Below, piece after piece: positions 25,202 to 33,745 of a stretch of DNA of 64,000 bases (position 1 is the first letter of the stretch; each line of letters starts with the position of its first letter). Made by a program: the position numbers and the translations under genes. The stretch covers positions 1-64,000 of the forward strand of contig DATBEZ010000090.1 of NCBI GenBank assembly GCA_036558745.1, written 5' to 3'. This stretch comes from JAMXLJ01 sp036558745. GTDB taxonomy: Bacteria > Actinomycetota > Acidimicrobiia > IMCC26256 > JAMXLJ01. The notes beneath the pieces were generated by a model. The model had not been told where the DNA came from and did no database searches. It saw nothing but the letters and a program-made list of their open reading frames with translations.

Positions 25202-26244
25202 TCGATGACCCCGGGGATACGGAGGAAGTCGGCGTAGAAGAGGCCGAGCCCGAGCGCGACGCACATGCCCGCGAACAGCCAGAACCGCACGACGACGGTG
25301 AACTCGGGCCAGCCGCCGACCTCGAAGTGATGATGGATGGGCGACATGCGCAGCACCCGTCGGCCGAAGCCGCGGAACGAGATGACCTGCGCGATGACAC
25401 TCATCGTCTCGATCGCGTAGAGACCGCCGAGGATGGGCAGCAGCAGGACGGTGTGGGTGAGGAGCGCGAGACCGGCGACCGCGCCGCCGATCGCGAGCGC
25501 GCCCGTATCGCCCATGAAGATCTGGGCCGGCGCGCCGTTCCACCACAGGAACCCGACGCACGCGCCCATGAACGCGCCCGCGATGACGCACTCGTCGAGC
25601 GACGCGGCGGCGAGCGAGTGGTACACGTGCGGATGGCGGAACTGCACGAACGCGATGACGACGAACGCCGCGAACACGAGCGCCGACGCGCCGGCGGCGA
25701 GGCCGTCCATGCCGTCGGTCAGGTTCACCCCGTTCGAGGTGGCCATGATCACGAAGATGGCCATAACCGCCCAGCCCCACGGGCCCAGGTCGAGGGCCAT
25801 GCGCCGCGTGAACGAGAGATGGGTCGACACGTGGACCCAGTTCAGGGCGAGGATCACGAAGCCGGTGCCGACGACGAGCTGGCCTGCGATCTTCCCGCGC
25901 TTGCGCAACCCGAGGTTCCGGTGCGCCTTCACGCCGAGGTAGTCGTCGATGAAGCCGACGAGCGCCATGCCGAGGATGAGCGCCATCAGCACGAGACCGC
26001 TGTTCGCGTGCTTGAACTCGCGGGTGCGGAGGTGCGCGACGAGATAGCCCGCCGTCGCGGCGCCGACGATCGCGACGCCGCCCATCGTCGGCGTGCCCGC
26101 CTTGGCCATGTGCGGGTGCTCGATCGGCCCGTCGTCGCGGATGGCCTGGCCGATCCCGCGCGCGCGGAGCAGCCGGATGAGGAACGGCGTGGCCAGGATG
26201 CTGACGACGAGACCGGTCGCGGCGGCGACGAGCAGGCTGATCAC
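25198..26244 (-). CDS. mraY: Phospho-MurNAc-pentapeptide transferase (lipid I synthase)
   Basis: The 348-residue protein has ten predicted membrane segments. It moves phospho-MurNAc-pentapeptide onto undecaprenyl phosphate. Signature loops are HPHMAKAGTPTMGG, GFIDDYLGV with the catalytic Asp pair, SNGVNLTDGMDGLA, FMGDTGALAIGG and the HHH motif in MSPIHHHFE. The GTG at 26244 overlaps the murF stop. Confidence 0.97.
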   Translation of the reverse strand: MISLLVAAATGLVVSILATPFLIRLLRARGIGQAIRDDGPIEHPHMAKAGTPTMGGVAIVGAATAGYLVAHLRTREFKHANSGLVLMALILGMALVGFIDDYLGVKAHRNLGLRKRGKIAGQLVVGTGFVILALNWVHVSTHLSFTRRMALDLGPWGWAVMAIFVIMATSNGVNLTDGMDGLAAGASALVFAAFVVIAFVQFRHPHVYHSLAAASLDECVIAGAFMGACVGFLWWNGAPAQIFMGDTGALAIGGAVAGLALLTHTVLLLPILGGLYAIETMSVIAQVISFRGFGRRVLRMSPIHHHFEVGGWPEFTVVVRFWLFAGMCVALGLGLFYADFLRIPGVIE

Positions 26245-27659
26245 TGCGACGCCGCCCGTGGATGTCCGTCGGCGGCGCCGGCGACGAGCGCGTCGGCGAC
26301 CACCTCGAGTCCGACCGCACGGCTCGCCTTCACCAGGACGGCATCTCCCGGTCCGACGAGCCCGACGACGGCCGACAGCGCGTCGGCGGACGTCGCGACC
26401 TCGACGACCGCGGCGACGCCGGCCTCGCGCGCACCGGTCGCGATCGGTGCCGCGGCCGTACCGACCGCGACCACGCCGTCGAGACGCAGCTCGCCCGCCA
26501 GCTCTCCCAGGCGTTCGTGCTCCCCGGGCCCGTGCTCGCCGAGCTCGAGCATCTCGCCGAGCACGACGACGCGGCGCCCGCCCGTCGGGAGATGCGCGAA
26601 CGATCGGAGCGCGGCCGCGACGGCGGTCGGGCTCGCGTTGTACGCGTCGTTGAGGACGGTGACGCCGGCGGGCGAGTGGCCGAGCTCCATGCGCCAGCTC
26701 GCGCCACGGGCCGACGCGAGCCCGAGCGCGACGTCGTCGATCGGCGTCCCGAGCACCAACGCGACCGCCGCCGCCATCCCCGCGTTCAGCGCCTGGTGCT
26801 CGCCGCGGACGTCGAGGCCCACACGCGTCGACCCCCACGGCGAGTCGAGGGTGAACTCCGGTCGCAGCTCGTGATCGAGCGCGACGTCACCGACACGGAC
26901 GCCGACGGCGGGATCGGCGGTCGTGCCGACGGGCACGACCCGGAAGCCCCGACCGGCGACGAGGCTCGGCGTGACGTCGTCGTCGGCGTTGACGATCGCG
27001 ACGCCGTCGTCGGGCAGCGCATCGAGCAGCTCGGCCTTCACGCGTGCGATGCCGTCGCGCCCGCCCAGGTGCTCCGCATGCGCCATGCCCACATGGGTGA
27101 TGACGCCCACCGTGGGTCGCGCGATCTCGCACAGGTCCCGGATGTTCCCCGCGAACCGCGCGCCCATCTCCGCGACGACGACCTCGGTCCGCTCGGTGCC
27201 CGCCAGCAGGGTGAGCGGAAGACCCGACTCGTTGTTGAACGATGCCGGGCTGGCGAGCACCTCGAAGCGGCGCGACAGCGCGGCCTGGGCCAGGTCCTTG
27301 GTCGACGTCTTGCCCGCCGAGCCGGTGACCCCCACCACGGTCGCGTGGCCCATGCGGTCGCGTGCCAGGCGTCCGAGGTCGCCGAGCGCGCGGAGCGGGT
27401 CGTCCACCTGCACGAGCGCGCGCGCACCCGGCCGGTTCGGATCGCGGGGATCGCGCGCCACGACCGCGACGACTGCGCCGCGTGCGAACGCGTCGTGCAC
27501 GAAGTCGTGACCGTCGCGGTTTCCCCGGAGGGCGACGAAGCACGCGCCCGGCTCCAGGATCCGGGAGTCGTAGGAGAACGACGTCGCCGGCCAGCTCGGG
27601 TCACCGGCCAGCACGCGGCCGTGCGTCGCGGCAGCGATCTCCCCAACCGTCAGCTCCAT
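26241..27659 (-). CDS. murF: UDP-N-acetylmuramoyl-tripeptide--D-alanyl-D-alanine ligase
   Basis: The 472-residue Mur ligase adds D-Ala-D-Ala to finish the pentapeptide. The N-terminal domain begins with LTVGEIAAATHGRV and includes SYDSR. The ATP loop GVTGSAGKTSTKDL is followed by ASFNNESGLPLTLL, and the C-terminal part has LNDAYNASPTAV and VLGEMLELGE. The ATG at 27659 overlaps murE by 10 bp. Confidence 0.97.
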   Translation of the reverse strand: MELTVGEIAAATHGRVLAGDPSWPATSFSYDSRILEPGACFVALRGNRDGHDFVHDAFARGAVVAVVARDPRDPNRPGARALVQVDDPLRALGDLGRLARDRMGHATVVGVTGSAGKTSTKDLAQAALSRRFEVLASPASFNNESGLPLTLLAGTERTEVVVAEMGARFAGNIRDLCEIARPTVGVITHVGMAHAEHLGGRDGIARVKAELLDALPDDGVAIVNADDDVTPSLVAGRGFRVVPVGTTADPAVGVRVGDVALDHELRPEFTLDSPWGSTRVGLDVRGEHQALNAGMAAAVALVLGTPIDDVALGLASARGASWRMELGHSPAGVTVLNDAYNASPTAVAAALRSFAHLPTGGRRVVVLGEMLELGEHGPGEHERLGELAGELRLDGVVAVGTAAAPIATGAREAGVAAVVEVATSADALSAVVGLVGPGDAVLVKASRAVGLEVVADALVAGAADGHPRAASQ

Positions 27660-29116
27660 CCGAGGTGCTCCAGCTCCTCGCGCGCGACCTCGCGGTCGTC
27701 GAAGGGCACCACGGCGCCGCCGGCGCTCTGACCGCGCTCGTGGCCCTTGCCCGCGATCACGACGACGTCGCCGGGCTCGGCCCGCTGCAGGGCCAGGCGG
27801 ATGGCGCTGCGCCGGTCCAGCTCGACCATCGACGGCGCACCGTGGCGCAGACCGGGACGGATGTCCTCCACGATCGCAGCCGGGTCCTCGGAGCGCGGGT
27901 TGTCGGAGGTGACGACGACGTAGTCGGCGCCCTCGGCCGCGGCCTCGCCCATGAGCGGACGCTTCTCGCGGTCTCGGTCGCCACCACAGCCGAACACCAC
28001 GATCACCCGTCCACCGACGAGCATCTCGCGCGCGCCTGCGAGCGCGTGTTCGAGGGCGACGGGCGTGTGCGCGTAGTCGACGAGCACGGTGAACGGCGCG
28101 TCGCCCCCGACCCGCTCCATGCGCCCGGGGATCTCGAGGGGCGCGGAGAGGCCGTCGACGACCGCGTCGACGGTGAATCCCGCCGCGAGCGCGGTGGCGG
28201 CCGCGGCCAGCGCGTTCATCACGTTGAAGCTCCCCGCCAGCGACGTGTGCACGCGATGGGTGCCACCGTCGGGATCGTGCAGCGTGAACGTGGTGGCCGA
28301 CCGGTCCGTGTCGACGTCGCTCGCGCGCACATCGGCGTCGGCGTCGATCGCGAACGTCAGCGGCGCGATGCCGAGACACCGGCACCGGCGCGCGAGCTCG
28401 GCGCCGTACGGGTCGTCGACGTTGAGCGCCGCGGCCGCGGTGCGCGCCGGGTCGAACAGCGCTGCCTTCGCCTCGAAGTACGCGTCGAGGTCGCCGTGGA
28501 AGTCGAGGTGGTCCTGGGAGAGGTTCGTGAAGCACGCGGCGCGGAACCACGTCCCGTCCACACGGTGCTGGGCCAGCGCGTGCGACGACACCTCCATCGC
28601 CACCGTGCCGACCCCATCGTCGCGCATCCGGCCGAGCAGCTCCTGGAGGTCGGACGCCTCCGGCGTGGTGCGTTCGATCTCGACCGGTGTCCCGGCGATG
28701 CGGGCACCGATCGTGCCCACGACACCGGTGCGCTCCCCCGCTGCGTTCGCGATCGCCTCGAGCATGAACGTCGTGGTGGTCTTCCCGTTCGTGCCGGTCA
28801 CGCCGAGGCACCGCAGCGCGCGCGACGGTTCGCCGTAGCAGCGCGCGGCCACGGGCCCGATCGCGCGTCGCACGCTCGCGACACGCGCTTGGCTGGTCTC
28901 GAGCGGCAGCACGCGTTCGACGAGCAGCGCGACGGCACCGCGCGTCAATGCGTCGGGCGCGTAGTCGTGCCCGTCGACCCGGGAACCCGGGATGCAACAG
29001 AAGCACGACCCGCGCGCGGCGCGGGAGCTGTCGTGGACGATCGACGTGACCTCGACATCGGGGTCTCCGACCCGTTCGAGCACGTCGACGTCGGCGAGGA
29101 GTTCGCGCAGGCGCAA
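27650..29116 (-). CDS. murE: UDP-N-acetylmuramoyl-tripeptide synthetase, meso-DAP type
   Basis: The 488-residue Mur ligase adds the third stem residue. Motifs are IVHDSSRAARGSCF, the ATP loop GVTGTNGKTTTTFM, SSHALAQHRV, and VDYAHTPVALEHAL. The specificity loop reads TSDNPRSEDP; DNPR marks enzymes that select meso-diaminopimelate rather than lysine. I chose the TTG at 29116, 8 bp after the ftsI stop. Upstream frame is Pro/Arg-rich and lies inside ftsI. The start is the least certain point. Confidence 0.94.
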   Translation of the reverse strand: MRLRELLADVDVLERVGDPDVEVTSIVHDSSRAARGSCFCCIPGSRVDGHDYAPDALTRGAVALLVERVLPLETSQARVASVRRAIGPVAARCYGEPSRALRCLGVTGTNGKTTTTFMLEAIANAAGERTGVVGTIGARIAGTPVEIERTTPEASDLQELLGRMRDDGVGTVAMEVSSHALAQHRVDGTWFRAACFTNLSQDHLDFHGDLDAYFEAKAALFDPARTAAAALNVDDPYGAELARRCRCLGIAPLTFAIDADADVRASDVDTDRSATTFTLHDPDGGTHRVHTSLAGSFNVMNALAAAATALAAGFTVDAVVDGLSAPLEIPGRMERVGGDAPFTVLVDYAHTPVALEHALAGAREMLVGGRVIVVFGCGGDRDREKRPLMGEAAAEGADYVVVTSDNPRSEDPAAIVEDIRPGLRHGAPSMVELDRRSAIRLALQRAEPGDVVVIAGKGHERGQSAGGAVVPFDDREVAREELEHLGWS

Positions 29117-29123
29117 CGTCGAC

Positions 29124-31319
29124 CTATCCGCTCGGGGATGCGGGGGCCAGGGTACCGGCGGGCCCGGCACGCGCTCCGGTCGACACGGTCGTGGGCGTGG
29201 TGCTCGCGGACGTCGCGGCGCTGCGGGCATCGGCGCTGGTGGCGGCGGTCGCACGTGCCGTCGTGGGGCTGGTCGCGGCACCCGGACGGGGTGCCGGACC
29301 CGTGGTCGGCGGCGTGGCGAGCGACGTCACGGTCGTCGGCGGCGTGGGCGGCGCGAGCGGGGCAATGGGCACGTCGGGTTGACCCTGGAACGCGGGCGGC
29401 GGGTCCGCGACGCCCCCGACCGGTGGGACCCGCTCCATGCGCAGCGCGTTCCACATGATCCCGGCGAACGCGGGCGCCGCGATCTGACCGCCGTAGTACA
29501 GGTTCTGGGGCTCGTCGATCACCACGCTCACCGCGAGCCGCGGCGAGTCGACCGGCGCGAAGCCGACGAACGACGCGACGTGCTGACCGAGGTTGTACGG
29601 CGGCTTGCGCGCGGTACCGGTCTTGCCCGCGATCGTGTAGCCGGGTATCGCGGCGCCGGTGCCGGTGCCCTCGGTGACCACCGACGTCAGCAGCTGCTTG
29701 ACGGTGTCGGCCGTGCCCGCGGACACCACGCGGTGAGCGCGCTCGATCGGGATGTCGTGACGCTGACCGTTCGCGTCGAGCGTCGCCTCGACGAGACGCG
29801 GGTTCACCGACACGCCGCCGTTCGCGATCGTCAGGTACGCGTCGAGCATCTGCATCGACGTGACCGCGATGCCCTGACCGATCGGCATGCTGCCCATGCT
29901 CGTCGAGTTGTAGTTCGCGAGCGGCAGCACGATCCCCGACTGCTGGCCCGGGAACAGGACCGACGTCTGCTGGCCGAGCCCGAACGCGTGCAGGTAGTGG
30001 TCGAAGCGCACCTTGCCGAGCGCCTGCGCGATCTTGATCGTCCCGATGTTCGACGAGTGGGCCATGATGTCGGCGAGCGACATCGTCTCCGTCCCGTGGG
30101 CCTCGTCGTCCTTGTAGGGCTTACCCCCGACGCTCATCTCGCCCGGGATCACGAATGTCTCGTCCGGCTTCACCGCGCCGTCTTCGAGCGCGCCCGCGAT
30201 GGGGATGATCTTGTTCGTCGAGCCGGGCTCGAAGACGTCGGTGAGCGGACGGTTGCGCTCGTCGCCCGCGGCGACCTGCGCCGGGCTCGACGTCGTCGGC
30301 CCGTCGACCGTGGCCATGGCGAGCACGTCACCCGTGCGCACGTCGGCCACGATCGCCGTCGCGTGCTTCGCCTTCGCGAGCGTCGCCTCCTTGAGGAGGA
30401 TCTGCTCGGTCTCGTACTGCAGCGTCTGGTCGACGGTCAGCACGAGGTCGCGGCCCGAGACCGCCGGCGTCCCCCGCTGCTTGGTGCTCGGGATCTCGCG
30501 CCCGCGCGGGTCCTGCTCGATGATCGCCTTACCCGGTGTGCCCGCAAGGATCGAGTCGTAGCCGGCTTCGAGACCGAACAGACCCTGATTGTCGAGGCCG
30601 GTCTCGCCGAGCACGGATGCCGCGACGGATCCGGACGGGTAGAAGCGCTTCGACTCCGGCGTGGTGCCCACCCCCGGCAGCTTCAGGTCCATGACCCGCT
30701 TGGCGATGTCGGGACTGACCTTGCGCGCGACGTAGACGAACGCGAGGTTCGGCTGCGAGAGACGTCGTTGCAGCGCGGCGCGGTTCACCCCGGTGATGCG
30801 CGCGAGCGTCGACGCGTAGCCGGCCGGGTCGCTGATCACACGCGGGTCGGCCCAGACCGTCTCCTGCGGCACCGAGATGGCGAGCTCCTGGCCGTTGCGG
30901 TCGAAGATCGACCCGCGCTGCGCGGCGAGCTGCACCGTGTGCACGCGCTGGTCGAACCCGAGACGCGCGTAGTGGTTCGCGTCGAGCGCCTGCAGGTCGA
31001 CGAGGCGCGCACCGATGGCGAGGAACACCACGGCCATCGCGACCAGCAGCCCGATGAGCCGTCCCCGCGGCGACGCCGCGCGCGTCGGACGCCGCCGGCG
31101 CGGCGGCTTGGGCTTCGGTCTCGCGAGCGGTACCGGCGGCCGGCCCGTCGCGCGATAGGTCGCGCGAGAGGTCAGCCGCGACGGCGAGCCGGGGCGAGAT
31201 CGGCCGGAGGTCCGGGCAGGAGCGGGCGCGACGCGGGATGCGTTCCCGCGCCGAGTCTTCGCCGCCGCGGTCTTCCTGCGTCGCGGCGTGGGCGGTCGGG
31301 GATCATGGGCGCGCGCCAA
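29124..31319 (-). CDS. ftsI: Septal transpeptidase FtsI (class B penicillin-binding protein)
   Basis: The 731-residue protein crosslinks septal peptidoglycan with FtsW. An 85-residue Arg/Pro/Lys-rich cytoplasmic tail precedes one membrane segment (about 88-106). The pedestal domain contains RGSIFDRNG. The transpeptidase motifs are STNK (367-370, nucleophile Ser), SSN (422-424) and KTGT (566-569). Beyond about residue 640 comes a 90-residue Pro/Thr/Ala-rich tail not needed for the fold. No PASTA domains are seen. The TTG at 31319 overlaps ftsL by 17 bp; a shorter N-terminus is possible. Confidence 0.95.
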   Translation of the reverse strand: MARAHDPRPPTPRRRKTAAAKTRRGNASRVAPAPARTSGRSRPGSPSRLTSRATYRATGRPPVPLARPKPKPPRRRRPTRAASPRGRLIGLLVAMAVVFLAIGARLVDLQALDANHYARLGFDQRVHTVQLAAQRGSIFDRNGQELAISVPQETVWADPRVISDPAGYASTLARITGVNRAALQRRLSQPNLAFVYVARKVSPDIAKRVMDLKLPGVGTTPESKRFYPSGSVAASVLGETGLDNQGLFGLEAGYDSILAGTPGKAIIEQDPRGREIPSTKQRGTPAVSGRDLVLTVDQTLQYETEQILLKEATLAKAKHATAIVADVRTGDVLAMATVDGPTTSSPAQVAAGDERNRPLTDVFEPGSTNKIIPIAGALEDGAVKPDETFVIPGEMSVGGKPYKDDEAHGTETMSLADIMAHSSNIGTIKIAQALGKVRFDHYLHAFGLGQQTSVLFPGQQSGIVLPLANYNSTSMGSMPIGQGIAVTSMQMLDAYLTIANGGVSVNPRLVEATLDANGQRHDIPIERAHRVVSAGTADTVKQLLTSVVTEGTGTGAAIPGYTIAGKTGTARKPPYNLGQHVASFVGFAPVDSPRLAVSVVIDEPQNLYYGGQIAAPAFAGIMWNALRMERVPPVGGVADPPPAFQGQPDVPIAPLAPPTPPTTVTSLATPPTTGPAPRPGAATSPTTARATAATSADARSAATSASTTPTTVSTGARAGPAGTLAPASPSG

Positions 31320-31779
31320 GGTGCTTCTTCACCTTCTGGTAGTCCTCCGTCGAGCTGGTCGGGTTCTCGGGCGGCGGGGCCGCCCCGGTCTTGGGGACGG
31401 TCAGGAAGGTCGACGGCCCGCCGGGCTGCATGCCCAGCTGCTGGGCCCGCTGCGCGATCCGCGGCGGCGACGCGAGCTGCGCGACGTCGAGGCGCAACCG
31501 CTCGTAGCGCTGCTGCTGGACCGTTACCTCGCGGTTGAGCCGGTCGAGCTGCAACTGGCTCTGCGCGACGCCGACGTGGAACGCGACGATCACGAAGACC
31601 GAGATCGCCGAGAGGACGCCGAAGGCCCAGATGCCCATGCGCATCTGGCGTTGCTGGCGCGCGGTCCGCTGGTCGACGACCCGGAGGTGACGGCCCGCGG
31701 GCTGCTGCGGGGCGGGGCGGGGAAGCGGACGCGGTCGCGCGCGTGCGGACGCGGCATCCGACGACGCGGGCGGCGTCAC
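31303..31779 (-). CDS. ftsL: FtsL/DivIC-like septum protein
   Basis: The 158-residue bitopic protein sits in the ftsL slot between rsmH and ftsI. It has a Pro/Arg-rich cytoplasmic tail of about 48 residues and one membrane segment (GIWAFGVLSAISVFVIVAF). A short coiled-coil follows (SQLQLDRLNREVTVQQQR), with the common PPRIAQRAQQLGM motif. Identification rests on position and architecture because FtsL sequences diverge widely. The GTG at 31779 overlaps the rsmH stop. Confidence 0.82.
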   Translation of the reverse strand: MTPPASSDAASARARPRPLPRPAPQQPAGRHLRVVDQRTARQQRQMRMGIWAFGVLSAISVFVIVAFHVGVAQSQLQLDRLNREVTVQQQRYERLRLDVAQLASPPRIAQRAQQLGMQPGGPSTFLTVPKTGAAPPPENPTSSTEDYQKVKKHLGARP

Positions 31780-32780
31780 GGCGTGCCGTCGCCGTCGTCG
31801 GCCCGCTCGAGCTTCTCGATCGCGCGCAGGCGCGCGCTCGCGGCACGCGGGTTCGCCGTGACCTCGGCCTCACTCGGCCGGAGCGGTCGTCGCGTCACGA
31901 GCTGGAAGTGCGGACGGCCGGGCGCGACGGGCAGCGGGCGCGTCGTTCCCGCGGGCGCGCGGCCGCTGACCTCCGCGAAGCGTTCCTTCACCATCCGATC
32001 CTCGAGCGAGTGGTACGCGAGCACGAGCACGCGCCCCTTCGGTCCGACGAGGTGGACCGACTCGTCGAGGCCGGCCTCGAGGCTCGGCAGCTCGCGGTTG
32101 ACCTCCATGCGGATGGCCTGGAACGTCCGGCGCGCGGGATGCGGACCGCGCCGGCGCGCGGGCGCGGGAATCGCATCCTTGATCGCGTCGACGAGCTCGC
32201 CGGTCGTCTGCACCGGGCGTTGCGCGACGATGCGGCGCGCGATGCGACGCGCAAAACGCTCTTCGCCGTTGCGCGCGATGACTTCGGCGAGCTCCGCCTC
32301 GGGGTAGCCGTTCACGACGTCGGCCGCTGTCAGCTCTTGCGCGCTGTCCATGCGCATGTCGAGCGGCGCGTCCGCCCAATAGGAGAAGCCGCGCTCGCCC
32401 TCGTCCAGCTGCGGACTGCTCACGCCCAGGTCGAACAGGATCCCCACGACCATCCCCTCGTTGTCGTTGCCGTCGTCCGTGCCGTTGCCTGACGACGGGA
32501 AGCCCGCCGCCTGCTCCCGCCGCACGATGTCCCCGAGGTCCTCGAACCCCCCGGCGACGATGCGGACCCGGCTGCCGAAGGGGGCCAGTCGCTCCGACGA
32601 CGCCGCCCGGGCCGCCGGGTCGCGATCGATGCCGAGCAACCACACGTCGGGTCGGGCCTCGAGCACCGCGCGGGCGTGGCCGCCACCCCCGACCGTCGCG
32701 TCGACGACCAACCCGGGCGGGACCGGCAGCAGCAGCTCGACGACCTCCCGTGCCATGACGGGCACGTGCTCGAAGGCCAC
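31776..32780 (-). CDS. rsmH: 16S rRNA m4C1402 methyltransferase RsmH
   Basis: The 334-residue SAM enzyme methylates N4 of C1402 in 16S rRNA. Motifs are EHVPVMAREVVELL, VDATVGGGGHA (SAM site), GIDRDP, DLGVSSPQLD, RGFSYWADAPLDMRMD and VLAYHSLEDRMVK. A Gly/Asn/Asp-rich insert (about 14 residues, near GNGTDDGNDNEG) precedes the DLGVSS motif. I chose the GTG at 32780, which has an AGGGGGGA site 7 nt upstream and lines up with the family; an ATG at 32801 is the longer option. Confidence 0.94.
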   Translation of the reverse strand: MAFEHVPVMAREVVELLLPVPPGLVVDATVGGGGHARAVLEARPDVWLLGIDRDPAARAASSERLAPFGSRVRIVAGGFEDLGDIVRREQAAGFPSSGNGTDDGNDNEGMVVGILFDLGVSSPQLDEGERGFSYWADAPLDMRMDSAQELTAADVVNGYPEAELAEVIARNGEERFARRIARRIVAQRPVQTTGELVDAIKDAIPAPARRRGPHPARRTFQAIRMEVNRELPSLEAGLDESVHLVGPKGRVLVLAYHSLEDRMVKERFAEVSGRAPAGTTRPLPVAPGRPHFQLVTRRPLRPSEAEVTANPRAASARLRAIEKLERADDGDGTP

Positions 32781-32803
32781 CGGGCCGTCCCCCCTGTGCA
32801 TCC

Positions 32804-32945
32804 GGGTCGGTCCCGACCCACCACGAGCCCCCCGGCCGAACGACTGCCGTCCGGATGTCTCCCCGAAGCGGCTCGGTCAAAAGCGGGCGGAGTAGGGGCC
32901 TTCAACCGCGCCGGCCGGAGGGCTCGTGGTGGGTCCAGACCCACC
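32804..32945 (-). other. Structured mraZ-rsmH leader with nested inverted repeats
   Basis: The unusually long (242 bp) mraZ-rsmH gap holds a 24-bp inverted repeat with one mismatch (32815-32838 against 32912-32935). Two compact hairpins share its arms: GGTGGGTC/GACCCACC with a 2-nt gap (32928-32945) and GGGTCGG/CCGACCC (32804-32819). In the transcript these would be mutually exclusive pairings just ahead of the rsmH ribosome site, which suggests attenuation or translational control. No T-run is present. Confidence 0.6.
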
Positions 32946-33022
32946 GATTCTTTTCAAGTCGTACTCACACCGTCGTGGGTGTTCCCCGGACCCGCGCCGG
33001 CGCGCCTTCCTCTTCTCTGTGG

Positions 33023-33448
33023 TCAGAACACGTCTTCGAGGCCTTCTGCGTTGGCGATGTCGGACTGGCCGGCCGCGTCCTGGTCGCGCCAGCGCTGCGA
33101 GTCCCAGATCTCGACGCGGAAGTCGACGCCGACGACCATCACGTCGCGCTCGAGGCCGGCGAACTCGCGCAGGCCCTGCGGGATCGCGACCCGGCCCTGA
33201 CGGTCGGGGGCGACGGGCTTGGCGCCGGCGAAGAACGACCGGGCGGCGCGGCGCTCGCGCTCCCCCCGTCTCGCCTTCTCCCGCACCGTCTCTGCCATGG
33301 CCTCGAACTCCTCACGGGGATACACGCTGAGACAGCCGTCGAGGCCCCGGGCGATCACCGCACCGTCGGCGAGCTGGTCCCGGAACTCCGCAGGGAGGAT
33401 CACCCTCCCTTTCGCGTCCAGGGAGTGTTGGAACTCCCCGAGGAACAT
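33023..33448 (-). CDS. mraZ: Transcriptional regulator MraZ
   Basis: The 141-residue protein has two SpoVT-AbrB-like halves: FLGEFQHSLDAKGRVILPAEFR split as EFQHSLDAKGRV and LPAEFRD, and later PVAPDRQGRVAIPQGLREFAG. MraZ rings bind spaced direct repeats upstream of the dcw cluster and regulate it. The ATG at 33448 has GAGGGG 6 nt upstream; an earlier in-frame start adds eleven residues not typical of the family. It is the first gene of the cluster and follows a clear box array. Confidence 0.95.
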   Translation of the reverse strand: MFLGEFQHSLDAKGRVILPAEFRDQLADGAVIARGLDGCLSVYPREEFEAMAETVREKARRGERERRAARSFFAGAKPVAPDRQGRVAIPQGLREFAGLERDVMVVGVDFRVEIWDSQRWRDQDAAGQSDIANAEGLEDVF

Positions 33449-33508
33449 CCCGGACCCCTCGCTCCCGGCTGCCGGTACCACCCGCGCCCGACGCCGCTCC
33501 CCTTCACA

Positions 33509-33549
33509 CCACTGCGTGCCACCCTATGCCACCCTTCACCACCCGTCAA
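33509..33549 (-). promoter_or_regulatory. mraZ promoter overlapped by four 10-bp-spaced MraZ-like boxes
   Basis: On the minus strand GGGTGG repeats at exactly 10-bp intervals (plus-strand CCACCC at 33539, 33529 and 33519, with a degenerate CCACTG at 33509). E. coli MraZ binds TGGGN repeats of the same 10-bp period. A -35 TTGACG (33549-33544) and a -10 TAGGGT (33526-33521), 17 bp apart, sit within the array. Binding would block RNA polymerase, giving autorepression. Leader length is about 65 nt. Confidence 0.72.
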
Positions 33550-33745
33550 CACCATTCCCCCCCACCACCACCCACCACCGCCCCACGGACCCCATCCGCG
33601 CGCGCTCACCAGGCGCGACGCACGAGCGGCCCGCCCCTCGGGTGGGCAGCCCGCGCGCGAACGGACGAGGCGGGCGGTGCCGAACGTCGGGATCCCCGTC
33701 CCGGCCGGCAGCCGGGCGCGGGTCAGGTGGCGGTCACCGTCCGGG

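Noticed and set aside
31304..31319. ATG at 31306 as the ftsI start (ATGA overlap with ftsL)
   Set aside because: It is out of frame with the transpeptidase; the in-frame TTG at 31319 fits better.
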